NCBI RefSeq assembly: GCF_037482405.1
Contig: NZ_JBBHZZ010000002.1
Coordinates: 372,001 to 436,000 of the forward strand
DNA length: 64,000 nt
Origin: Pseudokineococcus marinus
Lineage (GTDB): Bacteria; Actinomycetota; Actinomycetes; Actinomycetales; Quadrisphaeraceae
Reading direction: 5' to 3'
Shown: in pieces, positions 16,711 through 29,499 of the stretch
How positions within the stretch are numbered: position 1 is the first letter of the stretch
Layout: each line of letters starts with the position of its first letter
Notes under the pieces: model-generated
The model's database searches: none
The model's input: the letters and a program-made list of their open reading frames with translations, nothing else
What the model was told of the DNA's origin: nothing
Translations under genes and position numbers: made by a program

Positions 16711-19284
16711 TCAGGCGTTGGCGACGAGCCCCAGCTCGGTCGGCGCCGCGAGGAGCTCGTGGCGCGGCAGGACGCGCACCGTGTAGCCGACCGGCCCGGT
16801 GCGGCGCAGCGGGACCTCCCCGGCGTAGGAGTGCCGGCCGTCCTCCAGCGCCTCGACGTGGCTGAGGCGCACGGTGCCGGTGGCCACGAGCTCGTCGGCG
16901 CTCGTCACCCGGCCGTGGACGACTTGCACCTCGACGTCCTCGGGCGCGAGCGACCCGAGGGAGACGTAGGCCCGGACGCCGAGGACGTCGCCGAGCAGCG
17001 GGTCGTCGGTGAGGCCGACGGACTCGGCGTGGTCGACGCGCACGCCGCCCCAGCCGCCCCGCACGTGCTCCACCCACGTGGCGAGGCGGCGCGCCCCGGC
17101 GTGGCCCTCGGCCGCCACGGCCCGGCCGCTCGCGGCGGCGGGCACGTAGAGGCGCTCGACGTACTCGGCGACCATCCGCGTGGCCAGCACCTTCGGCCCG
17201 AGCACCGACAGCGTGTGGCGGACCATCTCCAGCCACCGCGCGGGCGGCGCGCCGTCGGGGCCGGTGTCGTAGAAGCGCGGCGCCACCTGGTTCTCGACGA
17301 GGTCGTACAGCGCCGCCGCCTCGAGGTCGTCGCGCCGGTCCGGGTCCTCGACCCCGTCGGCCGTGGGGATGGCCCAGCCGTTCTCGCCGTCGAACCACTC
17401 GTCCCACCACCCGTCGAGGATGGAGAGGTTGAGCCCGCCGTTGAGGGCGGCCTTCATGCCCGACGTCCCGCAGGCCTCCAGCGGCCGCAGCGGGTTGTTG
17501 AGCCAGACGTCGCAGCCCGGGTACAGGGACTGCGCCATGCCGATGTCGTAGTCGGGCAGGAAGACGATGCGGTGGCGCACCGCCGGGTCGTCGGCGAAGC
17601 GGACGAGCTGCTGGATGAGGGCCTTGCCCGAGTCGTCGGCCGGGTGCGACTTGCCGGCGATGACGAGCTGGACGGGCCGGGTCGGGTGCAGCAGCAGGGC
17701 CTTGAGCCGCTCCGGGTCGCGCAGCATGAGGGTGAGCCGCTTGTACGTCGGCACCCGGCGGGCGAAGCCCATGGTGAGCACGCCGTCGTCCATGACCTCG
17801 TCCACCCAGCCCAGCTCGGCGGCCGAGGCGCCCCGCTCGAGCCAGGACGCCCGCAGCCGACGGCGCACCTCGGCGACGAGGGAGGCCCGCATGGCGCGCC
17901 GCGCCTCCCACAGGCGGTCGGCGGGGACGTCCGCCGCCGCGGCCCAGGCCTCCACGTGGCGGGTCGGGTAGGCGCCGGCGGTCTCCTGCAGGAGGTCGTC
18001 GAGGCGGCGGTCGACCCACGTCGGCGCGTGGACGCCGTTGGTCACCGACGTGATGGGCACCTCGTCGGCGTCCAGGCCGGGCCACAACCCGTCGAACATG
18101 CCGCGGCTCACGTCGCCGTGGAGCTGGGAGACGCCGTTCGCGCGCTGCGCGAGGCGCAGGCCCATGACGGCCATGTTGAAGATGCCGGGCTGGCCGCCGG
18201 GGTAGTCCTCCGCGCCGAGCGCGAGGAGGCGGTCGCCGTCGACGGCGGGCACCGCGGCCGTGACGAAGGCGCGCACCTGCTCGGCGTCGAAGCGGTCGAT
18301 GCCCGCGGGCACGGGCGTGTGGGTCGTGAAGACCGTGGCCGCGCGGCCCGCCTGCAGGGCGGCCTCGAGCCCGAGCCCGGCGCCCAGCGCCTCGCCGATG
18401 CGCTCGACGCCGAGGAAGCCGGCGTGGCCCTCGTTGGTGTGGAACACCTCCGGCGCCGGGGCGCCCGTCAGGCGCGACCACAGGCGCAGGGCCCGGACGC
18501 CGCCGATGCCGAGCAGCATCTCCTGCAGGAGGCGCTTCTCGCCGCCGCCGCCGTAGAGGCGGTCGGTCGTCGCCCGCAGGTCGGGGTCGTTCTCCTCGAC
18601 CTGCGAGTCGAGGAGCAGCAGGGGCACGCGGCCGACGTCGGCCCGCCACACGTGCGCGTGCAGCGTGCGGTCCCCGGGCAGGGCGAGGGAGACGCGGCAG
18701 GGGGCGCCGTCGGCCTCGCGCAGCTGGGAGAGCGGCAGCCCCGCGGGGTCGAGCACGGGGTAGGTCTCGGTCTGCCAGCCGTCGCGCGAGAGCGACTGGC
18801 GGAAGTAGCCCTGCTGGTAGAGCAGCCCGACGCCGACGATCGGGACGCCGAGGTCGGAGGCCGCCTTGAGGTGGTCGCCGGCGAGGATGCCGAGGCCGCC
18901 GGAGTACTGGGGCAGCACGGAGGTGACGCCGAACTCCGGGGAGAAGTAGGCGATCGCGGCGGGCCCGCCGCCCTCCCAGCCCGTCGTCGCGCCCTGGTAC
19001 CAGCGCGGCTCGGTGAGGTAGGTGTCGAGGTCGGCCTCCGCGGCGCGGACGCGGGCGACGAGCGCCTCGTCGGCGGCGAGCTCGGCCAGGCGGTCGGGGC
19101 CCACCTCGGCCAGGAGCGCCACCGGGTCGTGGCCGACCTGCTCCCAGACCGCGGCGTCGACCTCGCGGAAGAGGTCCTGGGTCGGCGGGTGCCACGACCA
19201 GCGCAGGTTGTGCGCCAGCCGGCCGAGGGCCGCCAGCGGCGCGGGCAGGGCGGTGCGGACGGTGAACCGTCGGATCGCTCTCAC
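16711..19284 (-). CDS. glgP: Alpha-glucan (glycogen) phosphorylase
   Basis: GlgP releases glucose-1-phosphate from glucan ends with PLP as cofactor. The 857-residue protein is of the actinobacterial alpha-glucan phosphorylase type. It has an N-terminal DUF3417-like segment (LRWSWHPPTQDLFR), then AYFSPEFGVTSVLPQYSGGL and HTNEGHAGFL. The PLP lysine is about 611 in CGTSGMKAALNGG. The GTG start (VRAIRRFTVRT) has TAGCCT eight bases upstream. It is divergent from glgE, suggesting opposite control of glucan breakdown and synthesis. Confidence 0.95.
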   Translation of the reverse strand: MRAIRRFTVRTALPAPLAALGRLAHNLRWSWHPPTQDLFREVDAAVWEQVGHDPVALLAEVGPDRLAELAADEALVARVRAAEADLDTYLTEPRWYQGATTGWEGGGPAAIAYFSPEFGVTSVLPQYSGGLGILAGDHLKAASDLGVPIVGVGLLYQQGYFRQSLSRDGWQTETYPVLDPAGLPLSQLREADGAPCRVSLALPGDRTLHAHVWRADVGRVPLLLLDSQVEENDPDLRATTDRLYGGGGEKRLLQEMLLGIGGVRALRLWSRLTGAPAPEVFHTNEGHAGFLGVERIGEALGAGLGLEAALQAGRAATVFTTHTPVPAGIDRFDAEQVRAFVTAAVPAVDGDRLLALGAEDYPGGQPGIFNMAVMGLRLAQRANGVSQLHGDVSRGMFDGLWPGLDADEVPITSVTNGVHAPTWVDRRLDDLLQETAGAYPTRHVEAWAAAADVPADRLWEARRAMRASLVAEVRRRLRASWLERGASAAELGWVDEVMDDGVLTMGFARRVPTYKRLTLMLRDPERLKALLLHPTRPVQLVIAGKSHPADDSGKALIQQLVRFADDPAVRHRIVFLPDYDIGMAQSLYPGCDVWLNNPLRPLEACGTSGMKAALNGGLNLSILDGWWDEWFDGENGWAIPTADGVEDPDRRDDLEAAALYDLVENQVAPRFYDTGPDGAPPARWLEMVRHTLSVLGPKVLATRMVAEYVERLYVPAAASGRAVAAEGHAGARRLATWVEHVRGGWGGVRVDHAESVGLTDDPLLGDVLGVRAYVSLGSLAPEDVEVQVVHGRVTSADELVATGTVRLSHVEALEDGRHSYAGEVPLRRTGPVGYTVRVLPRHELLAAPTELGLVANA

Positions 19285-19292
19285 GGGCGCGC

Positions 19293-19298
19293 AGGCTA
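19293..19298 (-). promoter_or_regulatory. -10-like element of glgP
   Basis: TAGCCT on the minus strand lies 8 nt before the glgP GTG. It shares the 135-bp divergent region with the glgE promoter. Confidence 0.45.
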
Positions 19299-19406
19299 GC
19301 CACCGCCGTCCGCCGGGTCTCCCCTCGCCCACCAGCCGGTCGACCCGTCCGCCCCGGCGCACCGACGGACCTCCCGCGCCCACGTGTGGGTCGGCGCCGG
19401 TCTCGG

Positions 19407-19412
19407 TAGGTT
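19407..19412 (+). promoter_or_regulatory. -10-like element of glgE
   Basis: TAGGTT ends 7 nt before the GTG at 19420, an ideal leaderless geometry. This supports that start for glgE over the longer in-frame start at 19384. It would drive glgE, treS and pep2-glgB as one transcript. Confidence 0.5.
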
Positions 19413-19419
19413 CGCGGCC

Positions 19420-21590
19420 GTGCCGACCTCGCGACGCCAGACCCCCGACCGCGCGGCCCCCCGTCCGCCCGCCGGCGCCGCACCGGGCGCCGCGGACGAC
19501 GACCTCGCCGCACCGGCGCCCTCGACGGCCTCCGCCGCCGTCGACGCCCCCGCCGGCCCGTCGCCCGCCACGGCCTCGCCCTCGTGCGTCATGGGCCGCA
19601 TCCCCGTCGTGGACCTCGCGCCCGTCGTCGACGGGGGCCGCTGGCCCGCGCGCGCCGTCGTGGGCGAGGCCGTCCCCGTCACGGCCACCGTCTTCCGGGA
19701 GGGCCACGACGCCGTCTCCGCCGAGGCCGTGCTCCTGCGCCCCGACGGCACCGAGGCCTCGCGCACGCGCATGACCTGCACCAACCCGGGCCTCGACGCC
19801 TGGCGCACCGACGTCGTCCCCGACGCGACGGGCGAGTGGTCCTTCCGCGTCGAGGCGTGGTCGGACCCGTACGCGACGTGGGAGCACGGCGCCCGGGTGA
19901 AGGTCGAGACCCCGGGCGTGAGCGACGCGGACGTCGAGCTGGCGCTCGCCGACGGCGCCCTCGTCCTCGAGCGCGCCGCCGCCGTCCCCGGGCGCAGCGC
20001 CGACGACGTGGAGCACCTCCTCGCCGGCGCGCGCGGCCTGCGCGACGAGGGACGCCCGCTGGCGGCGCGCTTCGCGGCCGGCGCCTCCGCCGAGGTGGAG
20101 GGCGCGCTGGCGCGCCTCCCCCTGCGCGACCTCGTCACCCCGACGCCGGACGCCCGCCTCGTGGTGCAGCGCCCCCTGGCCCTCGCCGGGTCCTGGTACG
20201 AGCTCTTCCCGCGCTCGGAGGGCGCGTACTACGACGAGGCCGCGGGGCGCTGGGTCTCCGGCACCCTGCGCACGGCCTCCGAGCGTCTGCCCGCGCTGGC
20301 CGACCAGGGCTACGACGTCGTCTACCTGACGCCCGTGCACCCCATCGGCCGCACCTTCCGCAAGGGGCGCAACAACACCCTGGACGCGACCGAGGAGGAC
20401 CCGGGCTCGCCCTACGCCATCGGGTCGGAGGACGGCGGTCACGACGCGATCCACCCCGACCTCGGCACGTTCGAGGACTTCGACGCCTTCGTCGCCCGCG
20501 CCCGCGAGCTCGACCTCGAGGTCGCCCTCGACCTGGCGCTGCAGTGCTCGCCCGACCACCCGTGGGTCCGCGAGCACCCCGAGTGGTTCGTCCAGCGCGC
20601 CGACGGGTCCATCGCCTACGCGGAGAACCCGCCGAAGAAGTACCAGGACATCTACCCGCTCGACTTCGACCGCGACCCGGCCGGCATCTACGCCGAGGTG
20701 CTGCGCGTCGTCCTGCTGTGGGTCGAGCACGGGGTCACGCTCTTCCGCGTCGACAACCCCCACACCAAGCCGGTGGAGTTCTGGGAGTGGCTCATCGCGG
20801 AGGTGAACCGCGACCACCCGGACGTCATCTTCCTCGCCGAGGCCTTCACGCGGCCGGCGATGATGCACGGTCTCGCCAAGGCGGGCTTCCAGCAGAGCTA
20901 CACCTACTTCACGTGGCGCAACACCAAGGCCGAGCTCACCGAGTACGGCACCGAGCTCACCGGCCCCTCGGCCGCGTACATGCGCCCGAGCTTCTGGCCG
21001 ACGACGCACGACATCCTCACGCCCTTCATGAGCCAGAACGGACGCCCCGCGTTCGAGCTGCGCGCCGTCCTCGCCGCGACCATGTCGCCGACCTGGGGCG
21101 TCTACGCCGGCTACGAGCTCGTCGAGGACGTGCCGCGGCCGGGCGCCCAGGAGCAGATCGACAACGAGAAGTACCAGTACAAGCCGCGCGACTTCGACCG
21201 CGCGCTCGTCGAGGGCCGCAGCATCGCCCCGCTCCTGCAGCGCCTCAACGAGCTGCGCCGCGAGCACCCCGCGCTGCAGCGCCTGCGCGGCACGGTGTTC
21301 CACCCGACCGACGACGACCAGGTCATCGCCTACACCCGCCACCTGCCGGCGCACCTGTCGCCGACGGGCGAGGAGGACCTCGTCCTCGTCGTCGTCTGCC
21401 TCGACCCCCAGCAGTGGCACCAGACCTTCGTCCACCTCGACACGGACGCCCTCGGCCTCGCCGGGGACGAGCAGGTGCTGGCGGAGGACGGCCTCACCGG
21501 CGGCCGCTGGACCTGGGGCCGCGACGTCTACGTCGACCTGGGCCCCGGCCGGCCCGCCCACGTCGCCGCCCTGCGCCGCGGGGGCGCCGC

Positions 21591-21594
<4 letters not shown>
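19420..21594 (+). CDS. glgE: Alpha-1,4-glucan:maltose-1-phosphate maltosyltransferase GlgE
   Basis: GlgE (GH13_3) extends alpha-1,4-glucan with maltosyl units from maltose-1-phosphate. The 724-residue protein begins with a Pro/Ala-rich tail of about 50 residues, then the N-terminal beta domain and the barrel. Catalytic Asp445 (LFRVDNPHTKP) and Glu474 (FLAEAFTRP) are 29 residues apart, as in Streptomyces GlgE. Maltose-1-phosphate binding segments such as RKGRNNT and NEKYQYKPRD are present. It heads a plus-strand operon: its stop overlaps the treS start (ATGA), and maltokinase follows to supply its substrate. Confidence 0.96.
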
Positions 21595-23518
<1,924 letters not shown>

Positions 23519-23522
<4 letters not shown>

Positions 23523-26500
23523 GCGCCGCGAGCGCCCCGGACGCCCTGCCGGAGGCCGAGCTGCTCGAGCTGCTGCGCTCCTGGGCGCCGCAGCAGCGCT
23601 GGTACCCGGCCAAGGGCCGCGACGCCGTGCTCGAGCTCCTCGGGGTCGTCCCGCTGGAGGCCCCGGCGGGCGCGGCCGGGGGCCCGGCGGACTGCTCGCT
23701 GCACGTCGTCGCCGTGCGCACCGACGAGGGCGCCGCCGTCGTGCAGGTGCCGCTCGCGGTGCGCCCCGCCCCCCGCGAAGACGCGCCCGACGCCTCCCTC
23801 GTGGGGCGGCTCGCCGACGGCCACGCGGTCTACGACGGACCGGCCGACCCGACGTGCGTGGCCGCGCTGCTGGCGCTCATGGCGGGCGGGACGACGACCG
23901 CCGGCGCCCCCGACGGCGGAGCCGTCACGGCCAGCACCGACGGCGGAGCCGTCACGGCCGGCACCGACGGCGGAGCCGGCGCGGCCAGCACCGCCGGCGG
24001 AACCGGCGCGGCCAGCACCACCGTCACGGCCGCGGGCGCGGCCGGCGCGACGGGCACCCTGGCCCCGGGGGCGTCGCTCGACCCCTCGGCGACCTCCCGC
24101 GTGCTCGGCGGGGAGCAGTCGAACACCAGCGTCGTCGTCGGCGCCGACGGTCCCGAGCCGGCCATCCTCAAGGTCTTCCGCGTCCTGTCGCCGGGCGAGA
24201 ACCCCGACGTCGTCGTCGCGGCGGCGCTCTGGGGCGCGGGCGTCCCGCAGGTGGCACGGCCGCTGGGCTGGGTCACGGGGGCGTGGACCGACGCGGACGG
24301 CACCCCCGTCACGGGTCACCTCGCGGTCGTCAGCGAGTTCCTCACCGGCGCCCAGGACGCCTGGCGCGAGGCCTGCCGGGCCGTCGAGGACGGGACGTCC
24401 TTCGCGGAGGGGGCGCGCACGCTCGGCCGCGCGACCGCCGAGGTGCACCGCGCCCTGGCCGACGCCTTCGGCCGCACCCCCGTCACCGAGGAGGGCCGTG
24501 GCGCCCTCGTCGAGGGGCTGCGCGAGCGCGTGCGCTGGGCCCTGCGATCCGCGCCAGCGCTGGCGCCGCACCGCGCGGCCCTCGAGGCGCACGCGGCCTC
24601 GCTGGCCGACCTGCCGCCGGCCGAGGAGCTGCCCCCGCTGCAGCGGGTGCACGGCGACTACCACCTCGGCCAGGTGCTCTCGGTGCCCGGCCGAGGCTGG
24701 GTCGTCCTGGACTTCGAGGGCGAGCCCCTGCGCCCCCTCTCCGAGCGGGTGCGCCCCGACGTCGCCGTCCGCGACGTCGTCGGGATGCTCCGCTCGCTCG
24801 ACTACGCCGGGGCGCACGTCGCCGCCGGCCGCCGCGACGAGGCGCTCGCCGCCCGCGCCGCCGCCTGGACGGCCGAGGCCGTCGACGCCTTCCTCGCCGG
24901 CGTCGCCGAGGTGGACGACGACCCGCGCGCCGCTCCCGGCACCGCTCTGTCCCGGGCCCTGCTGCTCGACAAGGCGCTGTACGAGGTCGTGTACGAGACC
25001 CAGCAGCGCCCGCAGTGGCTGCCCGTCCCCCTGGGGGCCGTCGAGCGCCTGCTCGGCGAGGCCCCCACCGACTCCCCCGAGGAGACCGCAGTGGACGACA
25101 CCACCTCCCCCGCCGGGGCGACCGGCGCACCGCAGACCGCGTCGCGCCGTCCCGTGGACGGCGGCGCCCTCGACGCCGTCGCGCACGGCGCCCATCCCTT
25201 CCCCCACGACGTCCTGGGCCCGCACCCGCACGACGGCGCCGTCACCGTCCGCGTGCGGCGGCCCTTCGCCGAGCGCGTCGCCGTCACGACCGCGGCCGGG
25301 CGCACCGAGCTCGAGCACGAGCACGACGGCGTCTGGGCCGGCGTGCTGCCCGTGGCCGAGGTCCCCGACTACCGCGTCGAGTCGACGTGGCCGGGCGGCG
25401 GCACCGACGTCTCGGACGACCCGTACCGCTTCTGGCCGACGCTCGGCGAGGTCGACCTCCACCTCATCGGGGAGGGCCGCCACGAGCAGCTGTGGACGGT
25501 GCTCGGCGCGCGCGTCCTGCACTACCCCAGCGAGCTCGGCGACGTCACCGGCACGTCGTTCTCCGTGTGGGCCCCCCACGCGCGCGGCGTCCGCGTCGTC
25601 GGCGGCTTCAACCACTGGGACGGGCGCTCGCACGCGATGCGCTCGCTCGGGTCGAGCGGTGTCTGGGAGCTCTTCGTCCCGGGCGTCCGCGGCGGCGAGG
25701 TCTACAAGCTCGAGATCCAGGGCCAGGACGGCGTGTGGCGCCAGAAGGCCGACCCCATGGCCCGCCAGACGGAGGTGCCGCCGGCCACCGGCTCGGTCGT
25801 GGCCGAGTCCTCCTACACCTGGTCGGACGACGCCTGGCTGGCCGAGCGCGCCGCCCGGGACCCGCACTCCGGCCCCATGAGCGTCTACGAGGTGCACCTC
25901 GGCTCGTGGCGCCAGGGGCTGTCCTACACCGAGCTCGCCGAGCAGCTGGTCGGGCACGTGACGGCGCTGGGCTTCACGCACGTCGAGCTGCTCCCGGTGG
26001 CCGAGCACCCCTTCGGCGGGTCGTGGGGCTACCAGGTCACCTCGTACTACGCGCCGACGTCGCGCTTCGGCTCCCCCGACGAGTTCCGCCACCTCGTCGA
26101 CGCCCTGCACGCGGCGGGCATCGGCGTCATCGTCGACTGGGTGCCCGGGCACTTCCCCAAGGACGAGTTCGCGCTGGCCCGCTTCGACGGCGAGCCGCTC
26201 TACGAGCACCCCGACCCCCGCAAGGGCGAGCACGTCGAGTGGGGCACGCTCGTGCCCGACTACGGCCGCCCCGAGGTGCGCAACTTCTTCGTGGCGAACG
26301 CCGTGTACTGGCTCGAGGAGTTCCACGTCGACGGCCTGCGGGTCGACGCCGTCGCCTCGATGCTCTACCTCGACTACTCGCGCACCGAGTGGGTGCCGAA
26401 CCGCCACGGCGGCCGTGAGCACCTCGAGGCCATCGAGATGCTGCAGGAGTTCAACGCGGTGGCCTACCGCCGCGTCCCCGGCATCGTGACGATCGCCGAG

Positions 26501-27358
26501 GAGTCGACGGCGTGGCCGGGCGTCACCCGCCCCACCGACGCCGGCGGCCTGGGCTTCGGGCTGAAGTGGAACATGGGCTGGATGCACGACAGCCTCGACT
26601 ACGTCGGCGAGGACCCGATGCACCGGGTCCACCACCACCACAAGCTGACGTTCTCGCTGGTCTACGCCTTCTCCGAGCAGTACGTGCTGCCCATCAGCCA
26701 CGACGAGGTCGTGTACGGCAAGGGCTCCCTGCTGCGGAAGATGCCGGGCGACCGCTGGCAGCAGCTGGCGAACGTGCGGGCCTACCTGGCCTTCATGTGG
26801 GCCCACCCGGGCAAGCAGCTCCTCTTCATGGGCTCGGAGTTCGCCCAGGACGCCGAGTGGGGCGAGTCCCGCAGCCTCGACTGGTGGCACCTCGACGACC
26901 CGGGCCACCTGGGCGTGCAGAAGCTCGTCACCGAGCTCAACGCCCTGTACCGGGCGCACCCCCAGCTGTGGGAGCGCGACTTCGACGGCAGCGGCTTCGA
27001 GTGGCTCGACGCCGACGACGCGGGGCGCAACACCGTCTCGTTCGTGCGCCGGGACGCGGCGGGCCGCCCGCTCGTGGCGGTCGTCAACTTCGCCGGGCAG
27101 CCCCACGAGGGCTACCGGGTCGCCCTGCCGCAGGGCGGCGCCTGGCGCCAGGTCCTCAGCACCGACGACGTCGAGTTCGGCGGCTCGGGCGTGACGAACA
27201 CCGGCCCGGTGCGGGCCGAGGACGTGACGTGGAACGGGCGGCCGGCGTCCGCCGAGCTGCGCGTCCCCCCGCTGGGCGCCGTGTGGCTCGTGCCGGACGA
27301 CGAGAGCGAGCGCCTCGCGGTCGACGCCACAGGCTCGACCTCCTCGGCGTCGTCCTGA
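23519..27358 (+). CDS. glgB: Fused maltokinase (Pep2/Mak) and 1,4-alpha-glucan branching enzyme (GlgB)
   Basis: A single frame of 1279 codons has no stop between two modules usually encoded separately. Residues 1-520 are maltokinase, making maltose-1-phosphate for GlgE: RSWAPQQRWYPAKGRD at the N-terminus and catalytic HGDYHLGQ with His378 and Asp380. It carries an inserted repeat-rich loop at about 130-185. Residues from about 525 are GlgB: CBM48 (WAPHARGVRVVGGFNHWD), nucleophile Asp943 (LRVDAVASMLYLDY), Glu994 (IAEESTAWPG) and PISHDEVVYGKGS. It could be one fused protein or two products by internal initiation at 25091. The GTG overlaps the treS stop. Confidence 0.9.
23912..24019 (+). repeat. 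Four 27-bp in-frame repeats in the maltokinase module
   Basis: Units start at 23912, 23939, 23966 and 23993 and encode DGGAVTAST, DGGAVTAGT, DGGAGAAST and AGGTGAAST. They form a flexible Gly/Ala/Thr loop inserted before the kinase core. The 27-bp period preserves the frame. Confidence 0.8.
25081..25093 (+). promoter_or_regulatory. Possible internal ribosome-binding site and GTG start for glgB
   Basis: GGAG at 25081 is followed six bases later by an in-frame GTG at 25091 (VDDTTSPAGA). Initiation here would give a separate 755-residue GlgB, close to the normal length, from within the fused reading frame. Confidence 0.4.
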
Positions 27359-27374
27359 CCGCTCAGGACCCGTC

Positions 27375-27416
27375 GCAGCGCCCCCCGCGGACCTCGACGT
27401 CCGCGGGGGGCGCTGC
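27375..27416 (+). terminator. Strong terminator after glgB
   Basis: An 18-bp perfect stem (27375-27392 with 27399-27416) with a CTCGAC loop begins 17 bp after the glgB stop. It marks the end of the glgE-treS-pep2/glgB operon. Confidence 0.85.
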
Positions 27417-27459
27417 CGTCCCGGGGGTGGGGCCGGGGGTGGACCCGGGGGAGGGCGTG

Positions 27460-28191
27460 GTGGACCTGGGCGACCTCACGGGACGCGGCGCCACCGACCC
27501 TGCGCGGCTCGTCGATCTCGTCCGGCAGGAGGGCGCGGGAGCGGCGCGCGTCCAGGCGGTGCACGCGGTCGAGGACGCGGCGACGGCCTGGGCGGCGGCG
27601 CGGGCGGGCCTGCGCCGGGAGGGCGTCCTGCGCGGTGTGCCCGGCCCGTCGGGCGTCCGCGACCTCGCCGTCGTGGCGCGCGTCGCCGGCGACCCCGACC
27701 CGGACGTCGACGCCCTGCCGGCGATCGTGCCACTCTTCCCGGTCTCCCTCGTCTCCGCGGGAGTCGTCCTGCGCGACGGCGCGGGCCGGGTGCTGCTCCT
27801 GCGCACGTCCTACAAGGTGCCGTGGGAGGTGCCCGGCGGCGTGCTCGAGGACGGCGAGGGCCTGCGCGCCGGGGCGGCCCGCGAGGCGCGGGAGGAGCTG
27901 GGCCTCGACCTCTCCCCCGGGCGCCTGCTCGTCCTCGACCGCCGCGGTGGCGACGACCGCCAGCCCGAGCGGCTGCTCGCGCTCCTCGACGGCGGCGTCC
28001 ACGACGAGGACCTGCCCGCCCGCTGCCGCTTCCTCGACGGCGAGGTCCTCGAGGCCGTCTGGTGCGACAGGGCGGAGGTGCGCGCCCGCACCGGGCCCGG
28101 GCTCGCCACCCGCGTCGAGGCGGCCCTCGACCGCCTGGCGTCGGGCGACCCCTCGACAGCCCTGCTCGCGGACGGCGCGCCGGAGGCCTGA
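27460..28191 (+). CDS. NUDIX hydrolase
   Basis: The 243-residue protein has a full NUDIX box: GGVLEDGEGLRAGAAREARE continuing ELGL (GX5EX7REUXEEXGU). An unassigned N-terminal region of about 90 residues precedes it. Such enzymes hydrolyse nucleoside diphosphate-linked compounds; the substrate cannot be read here. The GTG at 27460 is chosen because GGGGAGG lies about five bases upstream; GTG 27457 is adjacent and also in frame. The gene follows the glgB terminator and ends three bases before the convergent VOC gene. Confidence 0.85.
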   Translation: MDLGDLTGRGATDPARLVDLVRQEGAGAARVQAVHAVEDAATAWAAARAGLRREGVLRGVPGPSGVRDLAVVARVAGDPDPDVDALPAIVPLFPVSLVSAGVVLRDGAGRVLLLRTSYKVPWEVPGGVLEDGEGLRAGAAREAREELGLDLSPGRLLVLDRRGGDDRQPERLLALLDGGVHDEDLPARCRFLDGEVLEAVWCDRAEVRARTGPGLATRVEAALDRLASGDPSTALLADGAPEA

Positions 28192-28194
28192 GGC

Positions 28195-28674
28195 TCAGGC
28201 GCCGTCCGCGGCCCGGCGCATCGCCGCGAGGTCGAGCCGGCGCATGCCGAGCATCGCCGTCGTCGCGCGCTGCGCCCGCCCCGGGTCGGGGTCGCCGAGG
28301 AGCTCGCCGAGCCCGTCCGGCACCACCTGCCAGGAGACGCCGAAGCGGTCCTTGAGCCAGCCGCACTGCGACTCGACGCCGCCGCCGTCGAGGAGGGCCT
28401 CCCACACGCGGTCGGCCTCGGCCTGGTCGGGGCACCCCACGGCGAGGGAGAAGGCTTCCGTGGGCGGGAAGCCCGGCCCGCCGTTGAGGAGGACCACCCG
28501 CTGGCCGAGCAGCTCCAGCTCGACGGTGAGGACGCCGCCCGGGCCCGGCGTCCCCTCCGGCGCAGGGGTCGTCGCCAGCACGCGGGCGTCCGCGAAGACG
28601 GACGTGTACAGCTCGGCGGCCTCCTCCACGCGCCCGTCGAACCAGAGGGTGGGGGTGATCCTGCTCATCGCCAC
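28195..28674 (-). CDS. VOC family protein (PhnB-like)
   Basis: The 159-residue protein resembles PhnB-type glyoxalase-fold proteins. It has TPTLWFDGRVEEAAELYTSV at the start, then LNGGPGFPPTEAFSLAVGC, CGWLKDRFGVSWQVVPDGL and MRRLDLAAMRRAADG at the end. The function of this group is unknown. The GTG at 28674 has GAGGAG six bases upstream; the ATG at 28668 is the alternative. Three bases separate its stop from that of the convergent NUDIX gene. Confidence 0.85.
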   Translation of the reverse strand: MAMSRITPTLWFDGRVEEAAELYTSVFADARVLATTPAPEGTPGPGGVLTVELELLGQRVVLLNGGPGFPPTEAFSLAVGCPDQAEADRVWEALLDGGGVESQCGWLKDRFGVSWQVVPDGLGELLGDPDPGRAQRATTAMLGMRRLDLAAMRRAADGA

Positions 28675-29199
28675 GGCGCGCTCCTCGACCTGCGACCGGG
28701 CGGGTCCCGGGCGTCGGGGAGGAAGACCGCGCGCAGCACCGGGGCTCATCGGTGCGACGGCCCCGCCGCGGTCGAGCAAGGGGCGACCGATGAGGACGGC
28801 CGTCGACGCCGGTCGGAGAGGCGCCCGGCACGAGGAGCGAGGCGCCCCACGGTCCTCACGCACCACCACCGCCCCTCCTCCACCCTCGCCGACACGACCT
28901 CCCACGTCGTCGACGGCCCCCTCGAGGACGTCCTCGACCAGGCACCGACAGCCGCCCCAGCGCCGGCGGCGCCGAAGCGCTCACCACCTCCGGCCCCCGA
29001 GACGGTCGCGACGACACCCCCACGCCGGCCTGACCGCACCGCTCGTCGATGACGTCCCGCCGGACCATCGCGTCCGCGAGTGACGGACACGCGGAGCTGA
29101 GCACGTGGAACCGACGCGCGTGGCACACCATCGGAGCATGAGCCTGTGCGCGTGCCGTCCAGACCCCCCTCTCGCCCCCGGCCGAGCCCGGGTGCGCCG
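28675..29199. other. 525-bp stretch without a convincing gene
   Basis: Open frames here have mixed third-position bases, unlike neighbouring genes, and no motif that I recognise. A plus-strand frame from about 28790 has Ser/Thr/Pro-rich sequence and may be a decayed gene. The region presumably holds the promoter of the VOC gene on its left side. Confidence 0.4.
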
Positions 29200-29499
29200 A
29201 TGAGGGCCCCGAGCTCCGCCGCCTGCCTGGCCGCCCAGGCCATCGCCTGGTACCAGACGCGTCTCTCGCCCCACAAGGGGTACGCGTGCGCGCACCGGGT
29301 CGCCCACGGCGGCGACTCCTGCTCACAGGCCGTCCGCCGCTCGGTGCTGGACCGCGGTCTCCCTGGAGCAGTGCTTCCCAGCCTCGCGCGTCTCGCGGCC
29401 TGCTGGCAGGCGGTAGCACTGCTCACCCCACATCAGCGGGTCCAGGGGGTCTGCTGCTGCGGTCCCGTCCCGATCCCCTTCCGCTTCGGTCGCCGGTGA
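29200..29499 (+). CDS. YidD-like membrane protein insertion efficiency factor
   Basis: The 99-residue protein contains AIAWYQTRLSPHKGYACAH followed by RVAHGGDSCSQAVRRSVLDRG. This is the signature of the divergent YidD group that keeps the SP..G..C and SCS positions. YidD proteins are thought to assist YidC-mediated membrane insertion; this group is uncharacterised. ATG 29200 is chosen because codon usage is clean only after it; GTG 29146 with GGAG upstream is an alternative. The last third has lower GC at third positions and several extra Cys, as if the end had drifted. Confidence 0.6.
   Translation: MRAPSSAACLAAQAIAWYQTRLSPHKGYACAHRVAHGGDSCSQAVRRSVLDRGLPGAVLPSLARLAACWQAVALLTPHQRVQGVCCCGPVPIPFRFGRR

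Noticed and set aside
19285..21561. Minus-strand open frame continuing upstream of glgP for over 750 codons
   Set aside because: It is antisense to glgE. GlgP homology begins only at VRAIRRFTV (19284), where a -10-like element and GTG lie, and the upstream translation is low-complexity.
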